Under the pieces are notes generated by a model. That model did no database searches, was not told where the DNA came from, and saw nothing but the letters and a program-made list of their open reading frames with translations. A DNA stretch of 64,000 bases from Betaproteobacteria bacterium (lineage in GTDB: Bacteria; Pseudomonadota; Gammaproteobacteria; Burkholderiales; Rhodocyclaceae). The first letter of the stretch is position 1, and every line of letters starts with the position of its first letter. The stretch lies in NCBI GenBank assembly GCA_016234745.1, contig JACRAR010000064.1:62001-126000 (forward strand). Reading direction: 5' to 3'. Of the stretch, positions 17,093-25,423 are shown in pieces. The position numbers were made by a program, and so were the translations under genes.

Positions 17093-19108
17093 ATGGCCAA
17101 GCCATACGCCAATCCGCTGCTCGCAGTACCTTCCCGTCCCCTGCCCCGCATCGTCGCCATCATCGGCGCCGGCACCATCGGTCCGGACATTGGCTATTAT
17201 CTCAAGAGCGCCCTCCCCGATATCAAGCTCTACCTCGTCGATGTGGCGCAGGAAGCGGTCGACCGCGCTGTGCAGCGCTGCCACGACTACGCCAAGAAGG
17301 CCGTGGCCAAGGGCAAGCTCAGCGAAGATGAAGCGGGAAAGATCACCCGCAATATCATTGGCACCCTGAATTACCCGGATATCGCCGACGCCGACTGGGT
17401 GCTCGAAGCGGCCACGGAAAACATCGGCCTGAAGCGCAAGATTTTTGCGCAGATCGAAGCGATCGTGCGGCCGGATGCCTTGATCACTTCCAACACCAGT
17501 TCCCTGCCGGCCGCGGAAATTTTTTCCCAGCTCAAGCACAAGCAGCGCGCCACCGTGACGCATTTCTTCGCGCCAGCCTGGCGCAACCCGGTGGTCGAAG
17601 TGATCCGCTGGCAGCAGACCGACCCGGCCGTGATCGAATACCTGCGCTGGGTGTTCTGCGTCACCGGCAAGATCCCGCTGATCACCGCCGACGTCGCCTG
17701 CTTCATGCTCGACCGGATTTTCGACAACTGGTGCAACGAAGCCGCGATGCTGCTGGACAAGGCCACCGCAAGCGAGGTCGATAGCGTCGCCAACGAGTTC
17801 GTCCATGCCGGTCCGTTCTTCGTCCTCAACCTCGCCCACGGCAACCCGATCATCACCGAGACCAATACCCTGCAAGCCGATCTCGAGGGCGAGCACTATC
17901 GTCCGGCGACCATCTTCCGCTCAGTCAACACCTGGGTCACGGTGCCGCCGGGCAAGCGTGTCGAGGTCGATGCGAAAACCACCCAAGCCGTGCGCGAGCG
18001 CCTGATGGGAATCCTCTTCTCGCAAGGCGTGGACATCGTCGATCGCCACATCGGCGAGCCGGCCGACCTCGACCTGGGCTGCCGCCAGGCACTCGCTCTG
18101 AAAAAGGGACCGCTCGACCTGATGCGCGACCTCGGTGAAAAAGTGACCGGCAACGCGCTGCTGCGCCTGGGCAAGGAACGCCCGGGCATGCCGATGCCAA
18201 AGCGCCCCTTCGCGGCTTACCAGGATTTCCTGCGCCACTTGCTGGTCGATGACGTGGATGGGGTCAAGGTAATCACGCTGCGCCGCCCCGAAGCCCTGAA
18301 TGCACTGCATGACGAAATGACCGACGAGATTCTCTCGGTGATCAGGAAGCACGAGAAAGACCCCCAGGTCAAAGGTTTCGTCATCGTCGGCTACGGCACG
18401 AAGGCTTTCTGCGCCGGCGCCGACATCGGCCGCTTCCCGCGCATGCTCGGCGATGCCCCGGCCGCGGCGCAATACTCGCGCGACTGCTCGCGCCTGCTGG
18501 TGCACCTCGACAAGATGCAGAAGCCCGTGGTGGCCGCCCTGAACGGCATGGCGTTGGGCGGCGGCTTTGAACTGGCGATGCGTTGCCACGGCATCGTCGC
18601 CCTCAGGAATGCCTGGATGCAGTTGCCCGAAATCACGCTCGGCATCGTGCCGGGCATCGGCGCGATGGTGGTGCCGTATCGCCGCTGGCCGCAAGCGGCC
18701 AGCGTGTTTCACGGCATGCTGCGCCAGGCCGACCGGCTCAAGGCGGCGCGCGCGCATGAGCTGGGCGTAGTGGATGCGCTGGCCGATGACTATGCCGGCC
18801 TCATCAAGACGGCCGTGGCGCGCGTCGCAGCCCTCTCCAGCGGCTTCCGCTGCATTCCGGACGGCGCGATCGAACTGGCCCCGCTGTCGGCCATCGAGCC
18901 CAAGGCCGGCAGCGGGCAGACGCTCAGCGCCGAAGTTATCGGCATCATGGAGAAGGCGATCCGTGCAGCAGCAGCCGCGCCAAGTTTCGCCGCAGCACTG
19001 GAAATTGGTTATAGTGCCTTCGGTGATAGCGCCTGTACCGCCGGAGCACGTGAAGGCATCTCCGCGTTCCAGGAAAAGCGCAAACCGGATTTCAGCAAAA
19101 CGCCTTGA
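17093..19108 (+). CDS. 3-hydroxyacyl-CoA dehydrogenase / enoyl-CoA hydratase fusion
   Basis: A 671-residue two-domain beta-oxidation enzyme. The N-terminal half is an NAD-dependent 3-hydroxyacyl-CoA dehydrogenase (IIGAGTIGPDIGYYL at about 20-35, SNTSSLP, THFFAPAWRNPVVEV). The C-terminal part, from about residue 385, is a crotonase with both oxyanion-hole segments (AFCAGADIGRF and NGMALGGGFELAM) and LPEITLGIVPGIGAM. The domain order is opposite to that of FadB and resembles archaeal-type crotonyl-CoA hydratase/3-hydroxybutyryl-CoA dehydrogenase fusions. The start at 17093 has CAGGAG nine bases upstream; a longer frame to 17039 was rejected. Confidence 0.92.
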   Translation: MAKPYANPLLAVPSRPLPRIVAIIGAGTIGPDIGYYLKSALPDIKLYLVDVAQEAVDRAVQRCHDYAKKAVAKGKLSEDEAGKITRNIIGTLNYPDIADADWVLEAATENIGLKRKIFAQIEAIVRPDALITSNTSSLPAAEIFSQLKHKQRATVTHFFAPAWRNPVVEVIRWQQTDPAVIEYLRWVFCVTGKIPLITADVACFMLDRIFDNWCNEAAMLLDKATASEVDSVANEFVHAGPFFVLNLAHGNPIITETNTLQADLEGEHYRPATIFRSVNTWVTVPPGKRVEVDAKTTQAVRERLMGILFSQGVDIVDRHIGEPADLDLGCRQALALKKGPLDLMRDLGEKVTGNALLRLGKERPGMPMPKRPFAAYQDFLRHLLVDDVDGVKVITLRRPEALNALHDEMTDEILSVIRKHEKDPQVKGFVIVGYGTKAFCAGADIGRFPRMLGDAPAAAQYSRDCSRLLVHLDKMQKPVVAALNGMALGGGFELAMRCHGIVALRNAWMQLPEITLGIVPGIGAMVVPYRRWPQAASVFHGMLRQADRLKAARAHELGVVDALADDYAGLIKTAVARVAALSSGFRCIPDGAIELAPLSAIEPKAGSGQTLSAEVIGIMEKAIRAAAAAPSFAAALEIGYSAFGDSACTAGAREGISAFQEKRKPDFSKTP

Positions 19109-19149
19109 GCCAGAAACGCTACCCAAAAACGTGATCCAAGTGAGGAACG

Positions 19150-19521
19150 ATGACAAATAAATTTATCCGTGCGACCTGGACTGTTCCGCTCACACTCTGT
19201 GCAGTTCTATTGCTGGGCGCCTGTAGCAACTTCAGCCTCTGGCCGTTCGGCAGGGAAGAAATACGGGAGCGTCCGCGCACGCCGACCAACGCCAGCGATT
19301 ATCAATGCGCCAACAGCAAGCGCTTTTATCTGCGCATGCTGGACAATGGCGGCGCGGCCTGGATCATCTTTCCCGACCGGGAGGTCCGCCTGGACAAGGT
19401 GGCGGGTTCCGGCCATCGCTACAGCAATGGCATTGCCGTGCTGACGCTCAACGGCAGTGAAGCGACGCTCGAGGACGGCCCGGCGAACGTCTTTACCGGT
19501 TGCAAAAAAACGGAAAAATAA
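19150..19521 (+). CDS. MliC-like lipoprotein (C-type lysozyme inhibitor family)
   Basis: The 123-residue product has a lipoprotein signal (VLLLGACS, lipid-attached Cys at residue 25) and a short C-terminal domain with the MliC pattern: YQCANSKRFYLRM, a strand with REVRLDKV, SGHRYSNGIAVLTLNG and a final Cys. MliC proteins are outer-membrane lipoproteins that inhibit host or predator c-type lysozyme. The critical inhibitory residues cannot be verified by eye, so inhibitor activity is inference. The start is ATG 19150 behind GTGAGGAACG. Confidence 0.75.
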   Translation: MTNKFIRATWTVPLTLCAVLLLGACSNFSLWPFGREEIRERPRTPTNASDYQCANSKRFYLRMLDNGGAAWIIFPDREVRLDKVAGSGHRYSNGIAVLTLNGSEATLEDGPANVFTGCKKTEK

Positions 19522-19541
19522 GCGGACGGAGCCTGACGCAC

Positions 19542-19958
19542 ATGATCGTGCTTAACTTGAGTTGCAGCAACAGCCACAGTTTCGAAGGATGGTTCGCTTC
19601 GCTCGAGGAGTTTCAGCGCCAGGCCGTCGCGCAGCAAGTGACCTGCCCGCATTGCAATGACGTCAACATCACCAAGCTGCCGGCTGGATCACATGTGCGG
19701 CGGGCTGTCATGGAAAAATCTGCAGTGCCGGCCAGCATCAGCGACGAGGCCAAAGTCCTGGCCGCCCTCGAGCAGCTGCTCAACAACAGCGACAACGTCG
19801 GTGCGAGCTTCCCCGAGGAAGCCCGCAAAATCCACTACGAGGAAACCCCCGCGCGCAACATCCACGGCACCGCCTCGGTGGCGGAAGTGCGTTCCCTGCT
19901 GGAAGAAGATATCGGCGTGATTCCTTTGCCGTTGCGGCCGAGGAAGGGCATGCACTAG
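19542..19958 (+). CDS. DUF1178 family protein
   Basis: A 138-residue cytosolic protein of the DUF1178 family common in proteobacteria. It starts MIVLNLSCSNSHSFEGWF, has a CPHCN motif near residue 38 that may bind a metal, and ends in a segment (EEARKIHYEE, EEDIGVIPLP) characteristic of the family. No function is established. It follows the MliC-like gene by 20 bases. The ATG at 19542 was chosen over an upstream in-frame start inside that gene. Confidence 0.85.
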   Translation: MIVLNLSCSNSHSFEGWFASLEEFQRQAVAQQVTCPHCNDVNITKLPAGSHVRRAVMEKSAVPASISDEAKVLAALEQLLNNSDNVGASFPEEARKIHYEETPARNIHGTASVAEVRSLLEEDIGVIPLPLRPRKGMH

Positions 19959-20008
19959 ACCGACTCTGAATCTGGGGTACTAGCACGCCCTTCCCTGCCC
20001 GAGTTTCG

Positions 20009-23000
20009 CTACTCCTCCTTAGCTCCGGCATCCCCGCCACCAGCGAGCTGCTGGTAATGCTCATAGCGGTCTTCGACCTGCTTCTGGATCACCGCCAGCT
20101 TTTCAGCAGAGTCCTTGCTGTTGAGCACCTCGCGGAAGCGGGTCTCGGTTGAGGCGAACTCCTTGTAGGCAATCGACGGTTTTTTCGAGTCCATCTGCAT
20201 CGGGTTCTTGCCCTGCTCGGCGAGGCGCGGATCGAACCGGAACAAGGGCCAGTGGCCCGAATCCACGGCGAGCTGCTGCTGGTTGATGTTGTTGGACAGA
20301 TCAAAGCCCTGCTCGCGGCACGGACTGTAGGCGATGATCAGCGACGGGCCATCGTAGGCCTCTGCTTCCAGGAACACCTTGAGCGTATGCACGTCCTTGG
20401 CGCCGAACGCAACGCGGGCGACATACACATTGCCGTAGGTCATGGCCATCTGTGCCAGATCCTTCTTGCCCGTGGTCTTGCCATTGGCGGCGAACTTGGC
20501 GACGGCGCCGAACGGCGTGGATTTGGACGCCTGGCCGCCGGTATTCGAATAGACCTCGGTATCCAGCACCAGGATATTCACATTGCGTCCCGAAGCGATC
20601 ACGTGATCAAGGCCGGAGAAGCCGATGTCGTAAGCCCAGCCATCGCCGCCGATGATCCAGACGCTGCGCTTCACCAGCGCATCGGCCAGGCTTTCCAGTT
20701 CGCGTGCCTGCGGCGAGGACAGGCCCGCCAGGAGACGCCGGAGCTCAAGGACGCGCTCGCGCTGCTGCTGAATGCCGGCTTCGCTGGTCTGGTCGGCCGT
20801 CAGAAGGGCTTCGGACAAATCGCCACCGAGGTCATCGGCAAGACGCAGAACCAGCTCGCGCGCATATTCCTGCTGCTTGTCGATGCTGATGCGGAAGCCC
20901 AGGCCGAACTCGGCGTTGTCCTCGAACAATGAATTCGACCAGGCCGGGCCGCGTCCCTCGGCGTTGGTGGTCCAGGGCGTCGAGGGCAGGTTGCCGCCGT
21001 AGATCGACGAGCAGCCGGTGGCATTCGCCACCACCATGCGATCGCCGAACAGCTGGGTGGCCAGTTTGATGTAGGGGGTCTCGCCGCAACCCACGCAGGC
21101 GCCGGAGAACTCGAACAGGGGCTGCATCAGCATGGCGCCCTTCATGGTGCTGAGCTTGATTTTCTCGCGATCGTATTCCGGCAGCTTGAGGAAGAAATCC
21201 CAGTTTTCCTTCTCCTGCTGCTTGAGCGGAGCGATCGGCATCATCATCAAGGCCTTGCGGCTCGGATCCTTCTTGTCGGCAGCCGGGCAGATCTCAGCGC
21301 ACAAGTTGCAACCGGTGCAATCCTCCGGCGAGACTTGATAGGAAATATGGTAACCGGCTTCCATTTCCTTGCCCTTGATCGGGACATGCTTGAAAGTCGC
21401 CGGAGCGGATTCGGTCAGATTGGCGGGGAAGGCCTTGGAGCGGATCGCCGCATGCGGGCAGACAAACGGGCACTTGCCGCAATGGATGCAGAGCTCCTCG
21501 TCCCACACCGGGATTTCCAGCGCCAAGTTGCGCTTCTCGTACTGGGTCGTGCCTGACGGGAAGGTGCCATCCTTGGGGAAGAAGGAGACCGGAATGGTAT
21601 CGCCGCGGCAACCGATGATCTCGCCGGTCACCTGGCAGACGAACGCCGGTACATCCTCTGCCACTGCCGCAAGTTTTTCGAAAGTGCTGGTGGCTGTCGC
21701 CGGAATGCTGACCTGGTGCAGGTTGGCCAGTGCCTCGTCGATCGCCAGATAGTTCTTCTCGATGATTTCCCGGCCGGACTTGCCATAAGTCTTGAGCACC
21801 GCGCTCTTGATCGAATCGATGGCATCTTGGCGCGGAATGACGTTGGAAATCGCAAAGAAGCAGGTCTGCATCACGGTATTGGTGCGGTTGCCCATGCCGG
21901 CCTTGTGGGCCACGGCGTAGGCATCGATGCTGTAGAACTTGATCTGCTTGTCGATGATCTGCTGCTGCATGCGGCGCGGCAGGGTATCCCAGACCTTGTC
22001 GGCAGGCGCCGTCGAATTCAGCAGGAATACGGCGCCTTTGGCCGCCACATCGAGAATGTCGTAGCGTTCGAGGAATACCGGCAGGTGGCAGGCGACGAAG
22101 TCGGCCTGGTTGTTGCCGATAAGGTAGGAGGAACGAATCGGCTGGTGGCCGAAGCGCAAATGGGAAATGGTCATTGCGCCGGCTTTCTTCGAGTCGTACA
22201 CGAAATAGCCCTGGCAATGCTGATCCGTTTCCTCGCCGATGATCTTGATGGAATTCTTGTTGGCGGAAACCGTGCCGTCCGAGCCGAGGCCGTAGAACAT
22301 GGCGCGCACCACGCCTTGCGCGGCATCGACCGTGAAGCTGTCGTCCCACTCCAGGCTGGTGTGCGACAAGTCGTCGTTGATGCCGACGGTGAATTGATTC
22401 TTGGGTTCCGGCTTGGCCAGTTCGTCGAACACGGCCTTGATCATGCCCGGCGCGAATTCCTTGGAAGACAAGCCATAGCGCCCGCCGATCACGCGCGGCA
22501 TGCCGGCAAAACGCGATCTACCCGTGCTGAAGGACTCGGCAACGGCGACCAGGATGTCCTTGTAGAGCGGCTCGCCATCGGCGCCGGGCTCCTTGTTGCG
22601 GTCGAGCACGGCAATCTTCTTGACCGTGGCGGGCAGAGCGGCGAGCAAGGTTTCGGGAGCAAACGGCCGGAACAGGCGAACCTTCAGCACGCCGAGCTTC
22701 TCGCCGCGCGCATTCAGATGTTCGACCACTTCCTCGGTGGCGGTGGCGCCCGAGCCCATGATCACGATGACGCGGTCGGCATCGGCTGCGCCATGGTACT
22801 CATACAGGCGATACTGGCGCCCGGTGAGGGAAGCGAACTTGTCCATCTCCTCCTGCATGATGCCGGGCATCGCCGCATAGTAGGGATTGATGGTTTCGCG
22901 CATCTGGAAGAAGACGTCCGGATTCTGCGAGGTGCCGCGCACGACCGGCTTGTCCGGCGACAATGCGCGCGCCCGGTGCTCCTGCACCAGTTCGTCGGAA

Positions 23001-23674
23001 ATCATGGTGCGCACCACCTGGTGGCCGACCCGCTCGATCTTGGCGACTTCATGGGAAGTGCGGAAGCCGTCGAAAAAATGCATCACCGGCAAGCGTCCGC
23101 GCAAGGTGGCGGCCTGGGCGATCAGCGCGAAATCCTGAGCCTCCTGCACCGAGTTGGAACACAGCATGGCCCAGCCCGTGGAACGCGCCGCCATGACGTC
23201 GGAATGGTCGCCAAAAATCGACAGCGCATGCGTGGCCACGGTGCGGGCGGCAATATGGAAGACTGTCGCTGTCAGTTCCCCGGCAATCTTGAACATGTTG
23301 GGGATCATCAGCAGCAGGCCTTGCGACGACGTGAAGGTGGTTGACAAGGCGCCGGTTTGCAAGGCACCGTGGATCGCGCCGGCGGCACCGCCTTCGTGCT
23401 GCATTTCGATGACCGCAGGTACAGTGCCCCAGATATTCTTGACGCCGTGAGCCGACCACTGGTCGCACAACTCGCCCATCGGCGAGGAGGGCGTGATCGG
23501 ATAGATGGCAATCACTTCATTGGTCAGATGCGCGACGTAGGCCGCAGCCTCGTTGCCGTCCACCGTCACGATGTGGGGATGATGATGCTTGTCATCGGCA
23601 TGAACGCCGGGTGTGGCTTGGGATTTGTTCTTCGCCTCAACAACGGCACTACCGCCTGCGCGTGGATGCAGCAT
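20009..23674 (-). CDS. nifJ: Pyruvate:ferredoxin (flavodoxin) oxidoreductase, single-chain
   Basis: A 1221-residue homodimer-type PFOR, converting pyruvate and CoA to acetyl-CoA, CO2 and reduced ferredoxin. It has the N-terminal pyrimidine-binding domain (AIYPITPSSPMGE), two [4Fe-4S] ferredoxin motifs (CIHCGKCPFVCP and CTGCNLCAEICP), and proximal-cluster/TPP region residues (ACVGCGETPY, ATGCSSIYGGNLP). The length is in the usual 1170-1220 range. The ATG at 23674 has AAGGAG eight bases upstream; a TTG six bases earlier is too close to that site. The oxygen-sensitive enzyme in an organism with a caa3-type oxidase suggests a facultative lifestyle. Confidence 0.95.
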   Translation of the reverse strand: MLHPRAGGSAVVEAKNKSQATPGVHADDKHHHPHIVTVDGNEAAAYVAHLTNEVIAIYPITPSSPMGELCDQWSAHGVKNIWGTVPAVIEMQHEGGAAGAIHGALQTGALSTTFTSSQGLLLMIPNMFKIAGELTATVFHIAARTVATHALSIFGDHSDVMAARSTGWAMLCSNSVQEAQDFALIAQAATLRGRLPVMHFFDGFRTSHEVAKIERVGHQVVRTMISDELVQEHRARALSPDKPVVRGTSQNPDVFFQMRETINPYYAAMPGIMQEEMDKFASLTGRQYRLYEYHGAADADRVIVIMGSGATATEEVVEHLNARGEKLGVLKVRLFRPFAPETLLAALPATVKKIAVLDRNKEPGADGEPLYKDILVAVAESFSTGRSRFAGMPRVIGGRYGLSSKEFAPGMIKAVFDELAKPEPKNQFTVGINDDLSHTSLEWDDSFTVDAAQGVVRAMFYGLGSDGTVSANKNSIKIIGEETDQHCQGYFVYDSKKAGAMTISHLRFGHQPIRSSYLIGNNQADFVACHLPVFLERYDILDVAAKGAVFLLNSTAPADKVWDTLPRRMQQQIIDKQIKFYSIDAYAVAHKAGMGNRTNTVMQTCFFAISNVIPRQDAIDSIKSAVLKTYGKSGREIIEKNYLAIDEALANLHQVSIPATATSTFEKLAAVAEDVPAFVCQVTGEIIGCRGDTIPVSFFPKDGTFPSGTTQYEKRNLALEIPVWDEELCIHCGKCPFVCPHAAIRSKAFPANLTESAPATFKHVPIKGKEMEAGYHISYQVSPEDCTGCNLCAEICPAADKKDPSRKALMMMPIAPLKQQEKENWDFFLKLPEYDREKIKLSTMKGAMLMQPLFEFSGACVGCGETPYIKLATQLFGDRMVVANATGCSSIYGGNLPSTPWTTNAEGRGPAWSNSLFEDNAEFGLGFRISIDKQQEYARELVLRLADDLGGDLSEALLTADQTSEAGIQQQRERVLELRRLLAGLSSPQARELESLADALVKRSVWIIGGDGWAYDIGFSGLDHVIASGRNVNILVLDTEVYSNTGGQASKSTPFGAVAKFAANGKTTGKKDLAQMAMTYGNVYVARVAFGAKDVHTLKVFLEAEAYDGPSLIIAYSPCREQGFDLSNNINQQQLAVDSGHWPLFRFDPRLAEQGKNPMQMDSKKPSIAYKEFASTETRFREVLNSKDSAEKLAVIQKQVEDRYEHYQQLAGGGDAGAKEE

Positions 23675-23826
23675 GTTCAAAGCTCCTTGAGTATAGTGGG
23701 CCTGCTCGACTGCGCCGGATTATTGGGGTGGGCCAAATCCAGAACCGAAGCACTGCCAGATAATGAAGCCGGGGTAATGGCTTCACGAATACTTCGGATG
23801 TAACCAATCAACCGAACCAAGCTGGG

Positions 23827-23854
23827 GTTGATGTGATAATAACAAAATATCAAC
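23827..23854. promoter_or_regulatory. Inverted repeat in the PFOR/sirtuin divergent region
   Basis: GTTGAT and ATCAAC flank 16 A/T-rich bases. This lies in the 260-base divergent gap between the PFOR and sirtuin genes. The half sites look like FNR halves, but the spacing (16 instead of 4) does not fit FNR. No convincing promoter hexamers were found elsewhere in the gap. Confidence 0.3.
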
Positions 23855-23934
23855 AATTATTGCACCGCCGCAAAAGGAAAATTGCGATCTCTTGATCCGC
23901 GACAATTTTTTCCCTCCCCTCGGCCAAAAAAACT

Positions 23935-24780
23935 GTGACTGAAGGCGCTCCCCTTGCCCGTTTCATTGCCAGTCATCGACCTGTACTGGTGCTGACCGGC
24001 GCCGGTTGCAGCACCGATTCGGGGATTCCGGATTACCGCGACGAAAGCGGTCAATGGCGGCGGCGCCAACCGGTCACGCACCAGGAATTCCTGGCCGCGC
24101 CAGTCGTGCGCCAGCGCTACTGGGCGCGCAGCATGGTCGGCTGGCCGAAATTCCAGCACGCCGCGCCGAATCTGGCGCACCGGATCCTGGCCGACCTGGA
24201 GCAGGCGGGCTATGTCGGTTGCCTGGTCACCCAGAATGTCGATGGCCTGCATCAGGAGGCCGGCCAGGACAAGCTCATCGAGATCCATGGCAACATCGGC
24301 CAGGTGGTCTGCATGGCCTGCGGTGAGCAAAGCGCCCGCGCGCGCTTGCAGCAACGGCTGGAGGAACTCAATCCACGCTTCCGTGGGCTGGCGGCGCCCC
24401 TGGCGCCGGACGGTGACGCCGATTTCCTGCCGGAGGACCTTTCAGGCTTTGCCATCCCCGGCTGCGAGCACTGCGGCGGCGTACTGAAACCGGATGTGGT
24501 GTTTTTCGGCGACAACATTCCGCGCCCCCGCGTTGCCGCCGCCATGGCAGCGCTCGAGCAGGCCGCAGCGTTGCTGGTGGTCGGCTCATCGCTCATGGTG
24601 TATTCCGGCTTTCGTTTCTGCCAGCAGGCCAAAGCCCTCGGCAAACCGATTGCCGTCGTCAATCGCGGCGTCACCCGCGCCGACCACCTGCTTGACCTGA
24701 AGTTGGAGCACTCCTGTGCAGAAATATTGGCGGCAACGTCGGCGGCCCTGACTCTGACAGGCCCCTGTCAGCTTTGCTGA
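23935..24780 (+). CDS. NAD-dependent protein deacylase (sirtuin, class II-like)
   Basis: A 281-residue Sir2 protein that removes acyl groups from lysines using NAD. Seen are the NAD-binding TGAGCSTDSGIPDYR, TQNVDGLHQEAG with the catalytic His in EIHGN, two zinc Cys pairs (CMAC and CEHC), PDVVFFGDN and VGSSLMVYSG. The form GIPDYRD resembles class II (SIRT4-like) sirtuins more than CobB. The start is a GTG at 23935 with no clear ribosome-binding site. An acetyltransferase-bearing CoA ligase at 33846 may be the opposing activity in the same cell, which is inference. Confidence 0.92.
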   Translation: MTEGAPLARFIASHRPVLVLTGAGCSTDSGIPDYRDESGQWRRRQPVTHQEFLAAPVVRQRYWARSMVGWPKFQHAAPNLAHRILADLEQAGYVGCLVTQNVDGLHQEAGQDKLIEIHGNIGQVVCMACGEQSARARLQQRLEELNPRFRGLAAPLAPDGDADFLPEDLSGFAIPGCEHCGGVLKPDVVFFGDNIPRPRVAAAMAALEQAAALLVVGSSLMVYSGFRFCQQAKALGKPIAVVNRGVTRADHLLDLKLEHSCAEILAATSAALTLTGPCQLC

Positions 24781-24784
24781 TCGG

Positions 24785-25351
24785 TTATTGGCGAACCTGC
24801 GCAGACTTCGCAGCAAGGCCTTCGGTGCGCGCAATCGCGGCAGCCATCTCAGTGTGCATCTGCGTGCCAGGCTTGAGCAGCGCCAGTAAAGGGCGCCAGA
24901 AGCCCAGCGCCACATCGTAGTTTCCTTGCTCGTATTCGGCGCTGCCCGCCAGTTCCAGCGCCTTGGGATGTTCCGGATTCAGCGCCAGCGCCCGGTCAAT
25001 GAGTTGGCGCGGCTTGCCGGCCAGCTTGCCATGTTGCGTCATGCCCAGTGCATCGGCATATTCGCACCATACCGCCGGGTCTTTCACCACTTTCGAAGGC
25101 AGCGCCAGAGCCTTCTCATAGGCCTGCGCCGCCTCGGCGTAGCGTTCCGCCTCGGCCAGACGGCGCGCCGCGAACACCAATTCCCTGGCATCACGCGGCT
25201 GCTTCTCGAAATAGCGGCCCAGGCGTTGCAGCAAGGCTTCCGTCTCGCCGGTCGAGTCCGCGCTGCCGCCATCCCAATAGACTGCCAGCAGGGATGCGCC
25301 AACGGTCAAGGCGACCACCGCCAACACTGCAGGACGTTTCCACCAATTCAT
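24785..25351 (-). CDS. TPR protein of the NrfG/CcmH-C type (cytochrome c maturation)
   Basis: The 188-residue product has one N-terminal membrane anchor (about 7-23) and a periplasmic TPR domain matching the C-terminal part of CcmH/CycH and NrfG: RYAEAAQAYEKAL, YADALGMTQ, KALELAGSAEYEQGNYD, LLKPGTQMHTEM. In E. coli, NrfG works with NrfEF to attach haem to the CXXCK site of nitrite reductase. The gene directly follows the octaheme reductase with a CXXCK site, so a role in that attachment is likely. Start 25351 (MNWWKR) was chosen over 25387, which lies inside the terminator. Confidence 0.8.
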   Translation of the reverse strand: MNWWKRPAVLAVVALTVGASLLAVYWDGGSADSTGETEALLQRLGRYFEKQPRDARELVFAARRLAEAERYAEAAQAYEKALALPSKVVKDPAVWCEYADALGMTQHGKLAGKPRQLIDRALALNPEHPKALELAGSAEYEQGNYDVALGFWRPLLALLKPGTQMHTEMAAAIARTEGLAAKSAQVRQ

Positions 25352-25370
25352 CAATCGAGGTTCCCGATAG

Positions 25371-25397
25371 AAAAAAGGCGGCCCCACGGGCCGCCTT
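25371..25397 (-). terminator. Rho-independent terminator between octaheme reductase and TPR gene
   Basis: A perfect 10-bp stem (AAGGCGGCCC / GGGCCGCCTT, 3-base loop) is followed on the minus strand by six T residues. It lies 27 bases after the reductase stop and about 20 bases before the TPR gene start, so expression of the TPR gene should depend on read-through. Confidence 0.85.
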
Positions 25398-25423
25398 ATA
25401 TTATGTACTCGCTCAGCTCAGCT

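Noticed and set aside
23827-23854. FNR site upstream of PFOR
   Set aside because: TTGAT and ATCAA halves are present but separated by far more than four bases.
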